From Neoechinorhynchus agilis (lineage: Eukaryota > Acanthocephala), in NCBI GenBank assembly GCA_051530055.1, contig CM121341.1:19034001-19098000 (forward strand): 64,000 bases of DNA. The letters run 5' to 3'. Positions 46,535-57,363 of this stretch are shown piece after piece (position 1 is the first letter of the stretch; the number at the start of each line of letters is the position of its first letter). The notes under the pieces were generated by a model. That model saw only the letters and a program-made list of their open reading frames with translations. It did not search any database and was not told where the DNA came from. A program made the translations under genes and the position numbers.

Positions 46535-49179
46535 ACAGAAATGCAACAGATCTCGTGGTTCCTTTTGGGTTACCCTCGCAGGTACATTTGCTCTTAATCA
46601 TTGGTTGTCGTCTGAACAAACAAATGCATTCACAGTATACTCCATATATGTTAATTCCTGGCGTCAAAATATCAATTATGTACTTCTCAATCAGGTTTGC
46701 CTTTTCAAAGGACACGTTAGCTATGCAAGCCGCGGCTTTGAATAGTTCACCGGATCGAATCGCAGCGTACCGATAAGCGTCAGGAACTCGAGACGTATAA
46801 TGCAAAATATAACCAACAACAGTAGTTATCGGTCCTCCTCGTAATTGAAGTTCTTGTAAAGGTATGTCTAAGAATCAACGTTTCGCGTTTCGCCATATCG
46901 AAACGTCGATGTACGTTAGGATTATTCGTTGGTGTGTTTAATATTTCGTCAAGATCCAAAACTCTTGACTGCGTCTCATATTCAGATGCAATCGTTTGGT
47001 GTGACTTAATAGTGTCCTCAAAAGCGGCTACGGCCCTACCCATTTTTCTGAAAAATTCTCGACATGGATTTCCATGTGATCTTGTTCGGTTTAGTTTCCA
47101 CTTATGATTTTCTTGATGTATAAAATAGAAAGGGTCACGGGACTCTAGGCCATTGTCCAAGTGTTGCCTGGCGCGATTCCTTACATAACACATCCAATCG
47201 ATCGGTTTAAATATGTCATCATCGTCAGGATACAAAATGCTTAAAGCTTGGCTCATTTTTCTCCAATAAAACGGATGTGCGCCGAAGGTGTATCGCATGT
47301 AAAGACTTTCATTGGAGAACGTATTTTTTATAGAATGCCTTAAGAAATTTAAAACTACTGTTGATTAAAGAATGTAACCCCACAAATCAGAATGTAAGTC
47401 TTTAATATGTGCTATAAGAACCATACCATAATTAGGGCGAATCCAAGTTCAACTTTACTGTAGCAAATTCTATGGCTCAACTTGTTTATGCATGGTTCGC
47501 ACCCCATGAAAACCTTATGAACCAGCCTTTCAATCATATTATGTCTCTCTATCAACATACCAGCAAAAGCCAAGCAATGCTCCTTTGGTAATCTCAAAAG
47601 GTCACAAATTGTAGCTACGCTAGCCATCGCCATTGATCGATTGCATCTATAAGCACCCATCGTTTGAAACGTATCATGGAATTTCCAATCGTAGTTTTCC
47701 AGTATCATTGCACTTCGATAATGGTCTGAAAGCAATAAACGCTCTTTCCGGCTTTTAAGCTCGCGGATGCAATTCGCATTATTTAACAATTCGTCTCCCT
47801 CTATTGTTTCAAGGGAACGCGCATAAAATTGATACTTTTTGTGGTAATATTTATCAATTACCTCTATGTCCAACATGGATAGAAATGGAACGTTGAGCAA
47901 AGCACATGCAAATTCGAGAAGATAAATAGTTGTCCGCATTTTAAATCGCATCATTTCATTGACATGAGTCTTTAAGTTTGCTCCCAAATGTTCATTTCAT
48001 GACGGTCGTGCTTCAGTAAAAAGACAATAGTTTTCATACTTATCTGCCAAAATTCAAATGAAGATTTGCAATTTAAAAAAGGAAAGAAAAGATCTACGAT
48101 TAGACTTTGTATTTACGAATATGCAACAGCTATAAAAAAATTCGTCGTTGTTCATTGCATTTTTGAAAATTTTGTTCATTATCGTAATTTATGTTAACAA
48201 ATCACGAAATTCATTATTACTGTTGGGTGAAACGAAATTTGTTTTGTGCGGACACCCAGACGTTTTTTATTACGCAAATTTTCGGAGAGCAAAGTCTCCC
48301 TCTTCAGGCTTTTGGTCCCAAAAATAATGACCAAAAGCCTGAAGAGGGAATTTGCATAATAAAAAACGTCTGGGTGTCCGCACAAAACAAATCACGAAAT
48401 ATTTCCTAATAATAAAGGAATCTTGAACGGGGATTATGTTCGCCACCATTCAATATTTACCATCCTGAACAATCTTCTTGATATGATTGAACGAGCAAAT
48501 TTAAGGAAATAGATTTCCATTTCGTTTTTCCGAGCCCTACAGACCCAAGCACAATACCGGTCGAGAAACGAACACGTTCAATCTCTCCAATTCTTGTTAA
48601 AATTGAATACCGTCGTCGTTGTCTCTCTTGTACACCAACATTGCACGTACCTTCGTCTACTTCAAGTTGAACAGGTTCAATAGGAAAGCAAGAATTGAAC
48701 TCATTTAGTTCTTTTCGTGTCATACCATGTCTCAAAGGGACATGCTTCAGAATGAACGCATCGACATGACGAGATACACGAGTAAAATCGCGATCGCTAC
48801 GTATTTTAATGTTAAGTGCACCAGATCCTTTAAGAAACTGTAAGTATAGGCGCAGCACTACAACGTAGATGGCAGGTGAGGGAAACCCCAACGAAGCAAG
48901 GATATCGCATTGCTGAAGAATAACCCGGCTGTAAACAGCCCACGATGTTCCTTCGGTGTCAAAATCAACTTGAGCTGAAACTTTCCGCCTTCGTTTAGTG
49001 GGCACAAGCGTCTCATTGATGGCTGCGAAGGGATTGTGCTCATTGGACTCTTGATACTCGTTGTCGTCTTGAAGCAGCATATCAAACGCACATTGAGTTT
49101 GACATGAGGAACAAAAAAATTGGCCATCGTCTTCCTCAATATCATCACAACCGCACGTAGGACAAACACGGCCAATCAT
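46535..49179 (-). CDS. TAF1B: TAF1B/Rrn7-like RNA polymerase I initiation factor
   Basis: TFIIB-related subunit of the Pol I selectivity complex (SL1), acting at rDNA promoters. Exon A (49,179 to about 48,470) starts MIGRVCPTCGCDDIEEDDGQ FFCSSC, an N-terminal zinc ribbon with two CxxC pairs, then a region aligning with human TAF1B (SWAVYSRVILQQCDILASLG). Exon B (about 47,987-47,423) contains YRCNRSMAMASVATICDLLR and ends in VELGFALIM, matching human VQAVAIIVVVLKLL when joined to exon C (47,354 on: LNFLRHSIKN) across a 68 nt GG-AG intron. Exon C runs to about 46,895; a last part (GPITTVVGYILHYTSR, to about 46,535) is in another frame. Combined length is near 600 aa, as in animals. The A-B intron (about 480 bp) holds a hairpin MITE. 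Exon ends are partly inferred. Confidence 0.6.
48237..48392. mobile_element. Hairpin MITE in TAF1B-like intron
   Basis: Almost perfect inverted repeat, 156 bp. Outer arms ATTTGTTTTGTGCGGACACC (48,237 on) and its complement ending 48,392; inner arms 48,298-48,317 and 48,329-48,348 pair without a mismatch over 20 bp; loop 48,318-48,328. A 17 bp stretch (TTCGGAGAGCAAAGTCT region) is unpaired in the left arm. A 15 bp direct repeat, AACAAATCACGAAAT, occurs at 48,196-48,210 and 48,386-48,400, the second overlapping the element's end. No coding capacity; superfamily unknown. Confidence 0.85.
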
Positions 49180-49209
49180 TCTTATATTACACAAGTATCT
49201 AAAAAACAA

Positions 49210-50012
49210 TTCGATTTTAGGTCGTTAATCGAAAAATAGCGAGTAACGTCGGCCCATGGTTTAGGCAAGACAAATTCTCGAATATTTTACTATAAGAAAC
49301 ATTAGATAAGCGATCATGTAAAGATAATTTTGCATTTTTACCATTAGAGACAATGCTCTCTAAGAAAGCTTTCAGTATATAAAACACGTCTCATGCGTTT
49401 ATGAGAAAAATATCATAATGAAGAGTATGCGAATGCTCGTATAAGAAAAGATTAAAGTCTAGAAGTGAAAAGAACATCACTGGATTCCGTAGACGTTAAA
49501 AAAATTTAAAATTCCTTAGGATTGACATTGGGATATTTAGTAATGTTTGATTTTCAAAACAGCTACACAGCGACTCACACTGTAAGGGTAAGTTTCGAAC
49601 AAATCGAATAAACACAACTGCAAAAAAGGTTATAAAGTGTTTCGCGACTCCACTGTCGCTTATTCACGGTGCAATAAACATTCTTGATAGTCATTTTCGC
49701 ATCGAGCAGCTTAAAATCACAGCAAATGTCTGCGACGAACGTAATTTGGTGTGCAAATGTACAAAATGGACACATCGATTGGTATAGATGAGAACGCAGA
49801 TCGAACAAAAAGTTAGATATAAGAATCACAAAAAAACTTGCGCTAAAAAGATTATATTAAAATTAGTGAAAAGCGAATGTCCTGGATTCTATAGTTTGCG
49901 TAACACAAGAATTCGATCAAGCAATAAAGATAACACTTTATTGAAAATATCGCAATGACTATACCATAGATGGAAGCCTGCGATTTTAGCCGACCTTCAT
50001 TAGCAGAGGCAG
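49210..50012. other. Intergenic, nothing recognised
   Basis: A+T-rich; upstream flank of the TAF1B-like gene. A minus-strand open stretch at 49,575-49,829 lacks family features and is probably chance. Confidence 0.4.
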
Positions 50013-50204
50013 CTACTCGGTTATGCCTCTGCTCATGGCCCACAAAGCTATGTGGTTCCAGTATTGAACCCAGTGGTACTTTTTAAAATAGTCCGTATAC
50101 CGATCCCCATAGAGCGCATAGTGGTACTGATACACCTGAGTCAACCAAGTGATTTCGTATTGGAAATCGTTGTAGATCCAGGCAAGTTCAAGGGCCGTGT
50201 ACAT
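50013..50204 (-). CDS. Small aromatic-rich protein, hypothetical
   Basis: 63 codons from ATG 50,204 with an in-frame stop just upstream, so the start is well bounded. Composition is striking: 11 Tyr and 5 Trp, with tyrosines at close intervals (YQYHYALYGDRYTDYF). No signal peptide; no recognised family. It could be a single-exon small protein, the last exon of a longer one, or chance. The plus strand across it is also open for part of its length, which weakens the case. Confidence 0.35.
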   Translation of the reverse strand: MYTALELAWIYNDFQYEITWLTQVYQYHYALYGDRYTDYFKKYHWVQYWNHIALWAMSRGITE

Positions 50205-50840
50205 TTCGTTTCAAGGATGAGTGATGAAGATGGTTCTTTGGTTCGAAAACGGAGTGACGCTCGAACCAAGTAGACTTTAACGAGTGCACAAACGGAAACT
50301 ATTAATGGTAAACATAGCACCAAAATAGTACACGGGCGTTCAAAGTTTGCTCAACAACTCGAAAACTAATAAGCAAACATGTTTACTAGAACACCTTTAT
50401 AATGCTTCAAAACGACGTAAACGACAATCTTTTCAAGGAAAAATTGGGTTCCTCACGCGTAGAATAAAATTACGACCAGGCGATAAATTAATTTCGAAAA
50501 GTTCAGAAAACATTTAAATGCGTAACGATAAACAAACACTTAAATAAGCAATGCCATACCGAAGAGATGGCGGCAACGAATTCGATACAAGTATATTCAG
50601 GCCCATTAAACAAAGAAGCAATAATACTGCTGCGATTATTTCTCGTAGTCAACACGAGACATTCGGTCAACAAACTACAATCCCGGAAAATTGCGAACTA
50701 ACAAAATAAACACAACAACAGCTAGAACCACGGAGGCGTAATATTGAAAACTACATGTCGTAAGAAGATTCTTCCGCGTCTTTATATCGCCTCAACGCAG
50801 AACGTCCAATAAAAACCTTACTCAAAATAGCGACTTGCAT
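50205..50840. other. Upstream region of GAR1
   Basis: Contains a short plus-strand frame from ATG 50,550 (MPYRRDGGNEFDTSIFRPIK), 53 codons, ending before GAR1. It might be an upstream open frame or an unlinked first exon. No defined promoter motif was identified. Confidence 0.3.
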
Positions 50841-51413
50841 ATGGGTTTCGGAAAGCAAGCGGAAAGTAGTAAACCTGTACAGAGAATTTCTCGAGGTCGT
50901 GGAGGCCCACGTGGGAGAGGAGATAGTCGAGGGCGTCAAAGAGGAGGTCGAGGAGGCGGGCGCGATTTTGATATGGGACCACCTCAAACCGTCCAACCAG
51001 CCGGAGAAATTCTACACCCTTGCGAAGGACAACTCGTTCTCAGGTCAGAGATCAAGTCACACGTCCCCTATTTCAATGCTCCCATCTACTTGGAAAATAA
51101 AGAACAAATAGGAAAAGTCGATGAGATTTTCGGACCAATCAATGAGTACTATTTTTCAGTAACAATGATGGATAATATGAAGGCGAATTCATTCAACAAG
51201 GGAAAGCAGCTTTTTATCGATCCAAGAAGACTTCTTCCCCTGGAAAGGTTTCTGCCGCAAGCGCCAGGAGCGAAAAGCACTCGAGGCGGTGGAGGCAGAG
51301 GACGAGGCGCTGCAGGCGGACGTGGAATGAATCGTGGAGGAATGAAACGACGTGGAGGTGGATTCGGATCATTCCGTGGACCCAAGCGAGGACGGTTCGG
51401 TGCCCGTAGATGA
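50841..51413 (+). CDS. GAR1: GAR1, H/ACA ribonucleoprotein core subunit
   Basis: Component of H/ACA snoRNPs that pseudouridylate rRNA and snRNA; nucleolar. One uninterrupted frame, ATG 50,841 ([14 protein letters not shown]) to TGA 51,413, 190 aa. N-terminal RGG tract ([20 protein letters not shown]), central six-stranded core with the family's near-invariant [33 protein letters not shown] and [16 protein letters not shown], and C-terminal RGG tract ([19 protein letters not shown]...). Length is close to the usual 190-230 aa. No intron. Immediately downstream on the same strand begins the 141 bp array with snoRNA-like boxes. Confidence 0.97.
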   Translation: MGFGKQAESSKPVQRISRGRGGPRGRGDSRGRQRGGRGGGRDFDMGPPQTVQPAGEILHPCEGQLVLRSEIKSHVPYFNAPIYLENKEQIGKVDEIFGPINEYYFSVTMMDNMKANSFNKGKQLFIDPRRLLPLERFLPQAPGAKSTRGGGGRGRGAAGGRGMNRGGMKRRGGGFGSFRGPKRGRFGARR

Positions 51414-51429
51414 TATTGTAAAATAACGA

Positions 51430-54400
51430 AGAAAAGTGCATAATGCCCTCTGTCGTCCTGTTTAAGAAATGATAATTTGTCTTCTGATTTGCGAATTATT
51501 GTAGTCAGCTTCTTAGTTCCTTTGCAACACAGAATTTATTCAATTTCTTTAAAATATTTCTTAACTGCGAAAATGATGAACAAAAAGACAGGGACATCCG
51601 ATTTAAAGGGATGATGATTTGTCTTCTTCTGATTCGCAAATTATTGTAGTCAGTTTTTCAATTGTTCTAAAAAGCACGAATTTCTGTCTCATTCAAATAT
51701 TTCTTAATTGCGAAAATGATGATCGAAACCGATTTTTAGAGATGATGATTTGTCTTCTTCTGATTCGCAAATTATTGTGGTCAGTTTTTTAATTGCTTTA
51801 AAAACCACGAATCGCTGCCTATCATTCAAATATTTCTTAATTGCGAAAATGATGATCGAAACCGATTTTTAGAGATGATGATTTGTCTTCTTCTGATTCG
51901 CAAATTATTGTAGTCAGTTTTTTAATTGCTTTAAAAACCACGAATCCCTGTCTAATTCAAATATTTCTTAATTGCGAAAATGATGATCGAAAGATAGGGA
52001 CATCCGATTTTTAGAGATGATGATTTGTCTTCTTCTGATTCGCAAATTATTGTAGGCAGTTTTTCAATTGCTTTAAAAAGCACGAATCGCTGCCTATCAT
52101 TCAAATATTTCTTAACTGCGAAAATGATGATCGAAAGACAGGGACATCTGATTTTTAGAGATGATGATTTGTCTTCTTTTGATTCGCAAATTATTGTAGG
52201 CAGTTTTTCAATTGCTTTGAAAACCACGAATCGCTGCCTATCATTCAAATATTTCTTAACAGCGAAAATGATGATCGAAAGACAGGGACATCCGATTTAA
52301 AGGGATGATGATTTGTCTTCTTCTGATTCGCAAATTATTGTAGTCAGTTTTTCAATTGTTCTAAAAAGCACGAATCTCTGTCTCATTCAAATATTTCTTA
52401 ACTGCGAAAATGATGATCGAAAGACAGGGACATCCGATTTTTAGAGATGATGATTTGTCTTCTTCTGATTCGCAAATTATTGTAGGCAGTTTTTCAATTG
52501 CTTTGAAAACCACGAATCGCTGCCTATCATTCAAATATTTCTTAACCGCGAAAATGATGATCGAAAGACAGGGACATCCGATTTAAAGGGATGATGATTT
52601 GTCTTCTTCTGATTCGCAAATTATTGTAGTCAGTTTTTCAATTGTTCTAAAAAGCACGAATCTCTGTCTCATTCAAATATTTCTTAACTGCGAAAATGAT
52701 GATCGAAAGACAGGGACATCCGATTTTTAGAGATGATGATTTGTCTTCTTGTTATTCGTCAATTATTGTAGGCAGTTTTTTAATTGCTTTAAAAACCACG
52801 AATCGCTGCCTATCATTCAAATATTTCCTAACTGCGAAAATGATGATCGAAAGACAGGGACATCCGATTTAAAGGGATGATGATTTGTCTTCTTCTGATT
52901 CGCAAATTATTGTAGTCAGTTTTTCAATTGTTCTAAAAAGCACGAATCTCTGTCTCATTCAAATATTTCTTGACTGCGAAAATGATGATCGAAAGACGGG
53001 GACATCCGATTTTTAGAGATGATGATTTGTCTTCTTTTGATTCGCAAATTATTGTAGGCAGTTTTTCAATTGTTTTAAAAACCACGAATCGCTGTCTCAT
53101 TCAAATATTTCTTAACTGCGAAAATGATGATCGAAAGACAGGGACATCCGATTTTTAGAGATGATGATTTGTCTTCTTCTGATTCGCAAATTATTGTAGG
53201 CAGTTTTTCAATTGTTCTAAAAAGCACGAATCTCTGTCTCATTCAAATATTTCTTAACTGCGAAAATGATGATCGAAAGACAGGGACATCCGATTTTTAG
53301 AGATGATGATTTGTCTTCTTCTGATTCGCAAATTATTGTAGGCAGTTTTTCAATTGCTTTGAAAACCACGAATCGCTGCCTATCATTCAAATATTTCTTA
53401 ACCGCGAAAATGATGATCGAAAGACAGGGACATCCGATTTAAAGGGATGATGATTTGTCTTCTTCTGATTCGCAAATTAGTAGTCAGTTTTTCAATTGTT
53501 CTAAAAAGCACGAATCTCTGTCTCATTCAAATATTTCTTAACTGCGAAAATGATGATCGAAAGACAGGGACATCCGATTTAAAGAGATGATGATTTGTCT
53601 TCTTCTGATTCGCAAATTATTGTAGTCAGTTTTTCAATTGCTTTAAAAACCACGAATCTCTGTCTCATTCAAATATTTCTTAACTGCGAAAATGATGATC
53701 GAAAGACAGGGACATCCGATTTTTAGAGATGATGATTTGTCTTCTTCTGATTCGCAAATTATTGTAGTCAGTTTTTCAATTGTTCTAAAAAGCACGAATC
53801 TCTGTCTCATTCAAATATTTCTTAACTGCGAAAATGATGATCGAAAGACAGGGACATCCGATTTTTAGAGATGATGATTTGTCTTCTTCTGATTCGCAAA
53901 TTATTGTAGTCAGTTTTTCAATTGCTTTAAAAACCACGAATCTCTGTCTCATTCAAATATTTCTTAACTGCGAAAATGATGATCGAAAGACAGGGACATC
54001 CGATTTTTAGAGATGATGATTTGTCTTCTTCTGATTCGCAAATTATTGTAGTCAGTTTTTCAATTGTTCTAAAAAGCACGAATCTCTGTCTCATTCAAAT
54101 ATTTCTTAACTGCGAAAATGATGATCGAAAGACAGGGACATCCGATTTTTAGAGATGATGATTTGTCTTCTTCTGATTCGCAAATTATTGTAGGCAGTTT
54201 TTCAATTGCTTTGAAAACCACGAATCGCTGCCTATCATTCAAATATTTCTTAACCGCGAAAATGATGATCGAAAGACAGGGACATCCGATTTTTAGAGAT
54301 GATGATTTGTCTTCTTCTGATTCGCAAATTATTGTAGTCAGTTTTTCAATTGTTCTAAAAAGCACGAATCTCTGTCTCATTCAAATATTTCTTAACTGCG

Positions 54401-56935
54401 AAAATGATGATCGAAAGACAGGGACATCCGATTTTTAGAGATGATGATTTGTCTTCTTCTGATTCGCAAATTATTGTAGGCAGTTTTTCAATTGCTTTGA
54501 AAACCACGAATCGCTGCCTATCATTCAAATATTTCTTAACCGCGAAAATGATGATCGAAAGACAGGGACATCCGATTTAAAGGGATGATGATTTGTCTTC
54601 TTCTGATTCGCAAATTATTGTAGTCAGTTTTTCAATTGTTCTAAAAAGCACGAATCTCTGTCTCATTCAAATATTTCTTAACTGCGAAAATGATGATCGA
54701 AAGACAGGGACATCCGATTTTTAGAGATGATGATTTGTCTTCTTCTGATTCGCAAATTATTGTAGGCAGTTTTTCAATTGCTTTGAAAACCACGAATCGC
54801 TGCCTATCATTCAAATATTTCTTAACCGCGAAAATGATGATCGAAAGACAGGGACATCCGATTTAAAGGGATGATGATTTGTCTTCTTCTGATTCGCAAA
54901 TTATTGTAGTCAGTTTTTCAATTGTTCTAAAAAGCACGAATCTCTGTCTCATTCAAATATTTCTTAACTGCGAAAATGATGATCGAAAGACAGGGACATC
55001 CGATTTAAAGAGATGATTTGTCTTCTTCTGATTCGCAAATTATTGTAGTCAGTTTTTCAATTGCTTTAAAAACCACGAATCTCTGTCTCATTCAAATATT
55101 TCTTAACTGCGAAAATGATGATCGAAAGACAGGGACATCCGATTTTTAGAGATGATGATTTGTCTTCTTCTGATTCGCAAATTATTGTAGTCAGTTTTTC
55201 AATTGCTTTAAAAACCACGAATCGCTGTCTCATTCAAATATTTCTTAACCGCGAAAATGATGATCGAAAGACAGGGACATCCGATTTTTAGAGATGATGA
55301 TTTGTCTTCTTCTGATTCGCAAATTATTGTAGTCAGTTTTTCAATTGTTCTAAAAAGCACGAATCTCTGTCTCATTCAAATATTTCTTAACTGCGAAAAT
55401 GATGATCGAAAGACAGGGACATCCGATTTTTAGAGATGATGATTTGTCTTCTTCTGATTCGCAAATTATTGTAGGCAGTTTTTCAATTGCTTTGAAAACC
55501 ACGAATCGCTGCCTATCATTCAAATATTTCTTAACCGCGAAAATGATGATCGAAAGACAGGGACATCCGATTTAAAGGGATGATGATTTGTCTTCTTCTG
55601 ATTCGCAAATTATTGTAGTCAGTTTTTCAATTGTTCTAAAAAGCACGAATCTCTGTCTCATTCAAATATTTCTTAACTGCGAAAATGATGATCGAAACCG
55701 ATTTTTAGAGATGATGATTTGTCTTCTTCTGATTCGCAAATTATTGTAGGCAGTTTTTCAATTGCTTTGAAAACCACGAATCGCTGCCTATCATTCAAAT
55801 ATTTCTTAACCGCGAAAATGATGATCGAAAGACAGGGACATCCGATTTAAAGGGATGATGATTTGTCTTCTTCTGATTCGCAAATTATTGTAGTCAGTTT
55901 TTCAATTGTTCTAAAAAGCACGAATCTCTGTCTCATTCAAATATTTCTTAACTGCGAAAATGATGATCGAAAGACAGGGACATCCGATTTTTAGAGATGA
56001 TGATTTGTCTTCTTCTGATTCGCAAATTATTGTAGGCAGTTTTTCAATTGCTTTGAAAACCACGAATCGCTGCCTATCATTCAAATATTTCTTAACCGCG
56101 AAAATGATGATCGAAAGACAGGGACATCCGATTTAAAGGGATGATTTGTCTTCTTCTGATTCGCAAATTATTGTAGTCAGTTTTTCAATTGTTCTAAAAA
56201 GCACGAATCTCTGTCTCATTCAAATATTTCTTAACTGCGAAAATGATGATCGAAAGACAGGGACATCCGATTTTTAGAGATGATGATTTGTCTTCTTCTG
56301 ATTCGCAAATTATTGTAGTCAGTTTTTCAATTGTTCTAAAAAGCACGAATCGCTGCCTCATTCAAATATTTCTTAACTGCGAAAATGATGATCGAAAGAC
56401 AGGGACATCGATTTTTAGAGATGATGATTTGTCTTTTTATTCGCAATTATTGTAGCAGTTTTTAATTGTTTAAAAACACGGGTCGATTTAAAGAGATGAT
56501 GATTTGTCTTCTTCTTATTCGCAAATTATTGTAGTCAGTTTTTCAATTGTTGTAAAACCACGAATCGCTGCTCATCAAATATTTCTTAACTGCGAAAATC
56601 ATGAACAAAAAGACAGGGACATCCGATTTAAAGAGATGATTTGTCTTCTTCTTATTCGCAAATTATTGTAGGCAGTTTTTCAATTGCTTTAAAAAGCACG
56701 AATCTCTGTCTCAATCAAATATTTCTTAGCTGGGAAAATGATGATCGAAAGACAGGGACATCGGATTTATTGAGATGTATATTTGTCTTCTTCCAATTCG
56801 CGAATTGTTATAATTAGTTTTTAATTGCTTGGCAACACAGAATTTGTTCGATTTCTTTAAAATATTTCTTAACCTCGAAAATGATGAACAAAAAGACAGG
56901 GACATCCGATTTAAAGTTAAAATCATTTTTTCGTC
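51430..56935 (+). repeat. Tandem array of about 141 bp units with box C/D signatures
   Basis: About 38 head-to-tail units directly after GAR1, divergent at both ends and homogeneous in the middle, as expected from unequal exchange. Typical unit, using 53,259-53,330: TGCGAA stem, ATGATGA (C, 53,266-53,272), CCGA (D'-like, 53,290-53,293), ATGATGA (C', 53,303-53,309), CTGA (D, 53,321-53,324), TTCGCA closing stem. The other half of the unit can fold as a hairpin (GTAGGCAG against CTGCCTAT; TTTTCAA against TTGAAAA). Two main sub-types alternate (GTAGGCAG with CGCTGCCTATC; GTAGTCAG with CTCTGTCTC), suggesting a dimeric higher-order unit. Some units lack about 14 bp between C and D'. Short open frames within it are by-products of the 141 bp (multiple of 3) period. 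Confidence 0.95.
53259..53330 (+). ncRNA. Representative box C/D snoRNA-like unit of the array
   Basis: 72 nt candidate. Order and spacing fit a box C/D RNA: 6 bp terminal stem TGCGAA/TTCGCA flanking C and D directly, C ATGATGA, 17 nt first guide region ending GACAGGGACAT before D' CCGA, nine-base D'-C' spacer, C' ATGATGA identical to C, 11 nt second guide region, D CTGA. The same pattern is in nearly all units (an example that loses the D box is near 52,750). Expression and processing cannot be seen from sequence. Confidence 0.5.
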
Positions 56936-57363
56936 TGATTCTTGTTTTATTGATGTATTTTTTGCTTTTTTGCGAAAAATGTTAAAGTATTTTTAATTTT
57001 TTGGTTAAAACTTTTAGCTTGAACCTGTAAAAAAATCATAAGGCGACGAATTATTGCTTGTGTACTACACTCAATCCGACATTTTGCGCATCTTTATGTT
57101 CGCAGCTTTAGGTCAAGAATTCAGCTGCTTTTAATTATTCAAAGACGATATTTAGAAGCCGTGGAATTGTGTGACGGTTTCACACGCTTAGAAGGATAAA
57201 AATAGATCTATAAAAGTAACGATGTGAATGGAGGAACATCTTTATCCTCCTTTTCCCTCGAGGATGCATCCAGCAGTTCCTTTCTGAATTGCACAGCTGA
57301 TGATTCTGTCTTTTGATATCCACATTCACTCAATCGTTTAAAAATTCGCGTAACCAAAGGTTT
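56936..57363. other. Spacer after the array
   Basis: A+T-rich sequence, no repeat units and no supported gene, before a LINE remnant. Confidence 0.4.

Noticed and set aside
50550-50711. Upstream exon of GAR1 starting MPYRRDGG
   Set aside because: It ends in a stop, has no in-frame donor, and GAR1 has a complete start and N-terminal RGG tract of its own; kept only as a note.
51149-51441. Minus-strand Pro/Arg-rich frames over GAR1
   Set aside because: Reverse complement of the RGG tract; GAR1 on the plus strand explains the openness.
52025-54438. Long repetitive frames in the 141 bp array (DDDLSS.DSQIIV.SFS, both strands)
   Set aside because: The unit is often a multiple of three, which keeps frames open by itself; frames close wherever a unit has an odd indel. 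The conserved features are nucleotide boxes and a stem, not codons.
51430-56935. CRISPR array
   Set aside because: Repeats are about 141 bp, directly adjoining, without unique spacers, and the genome is eukaryotic.
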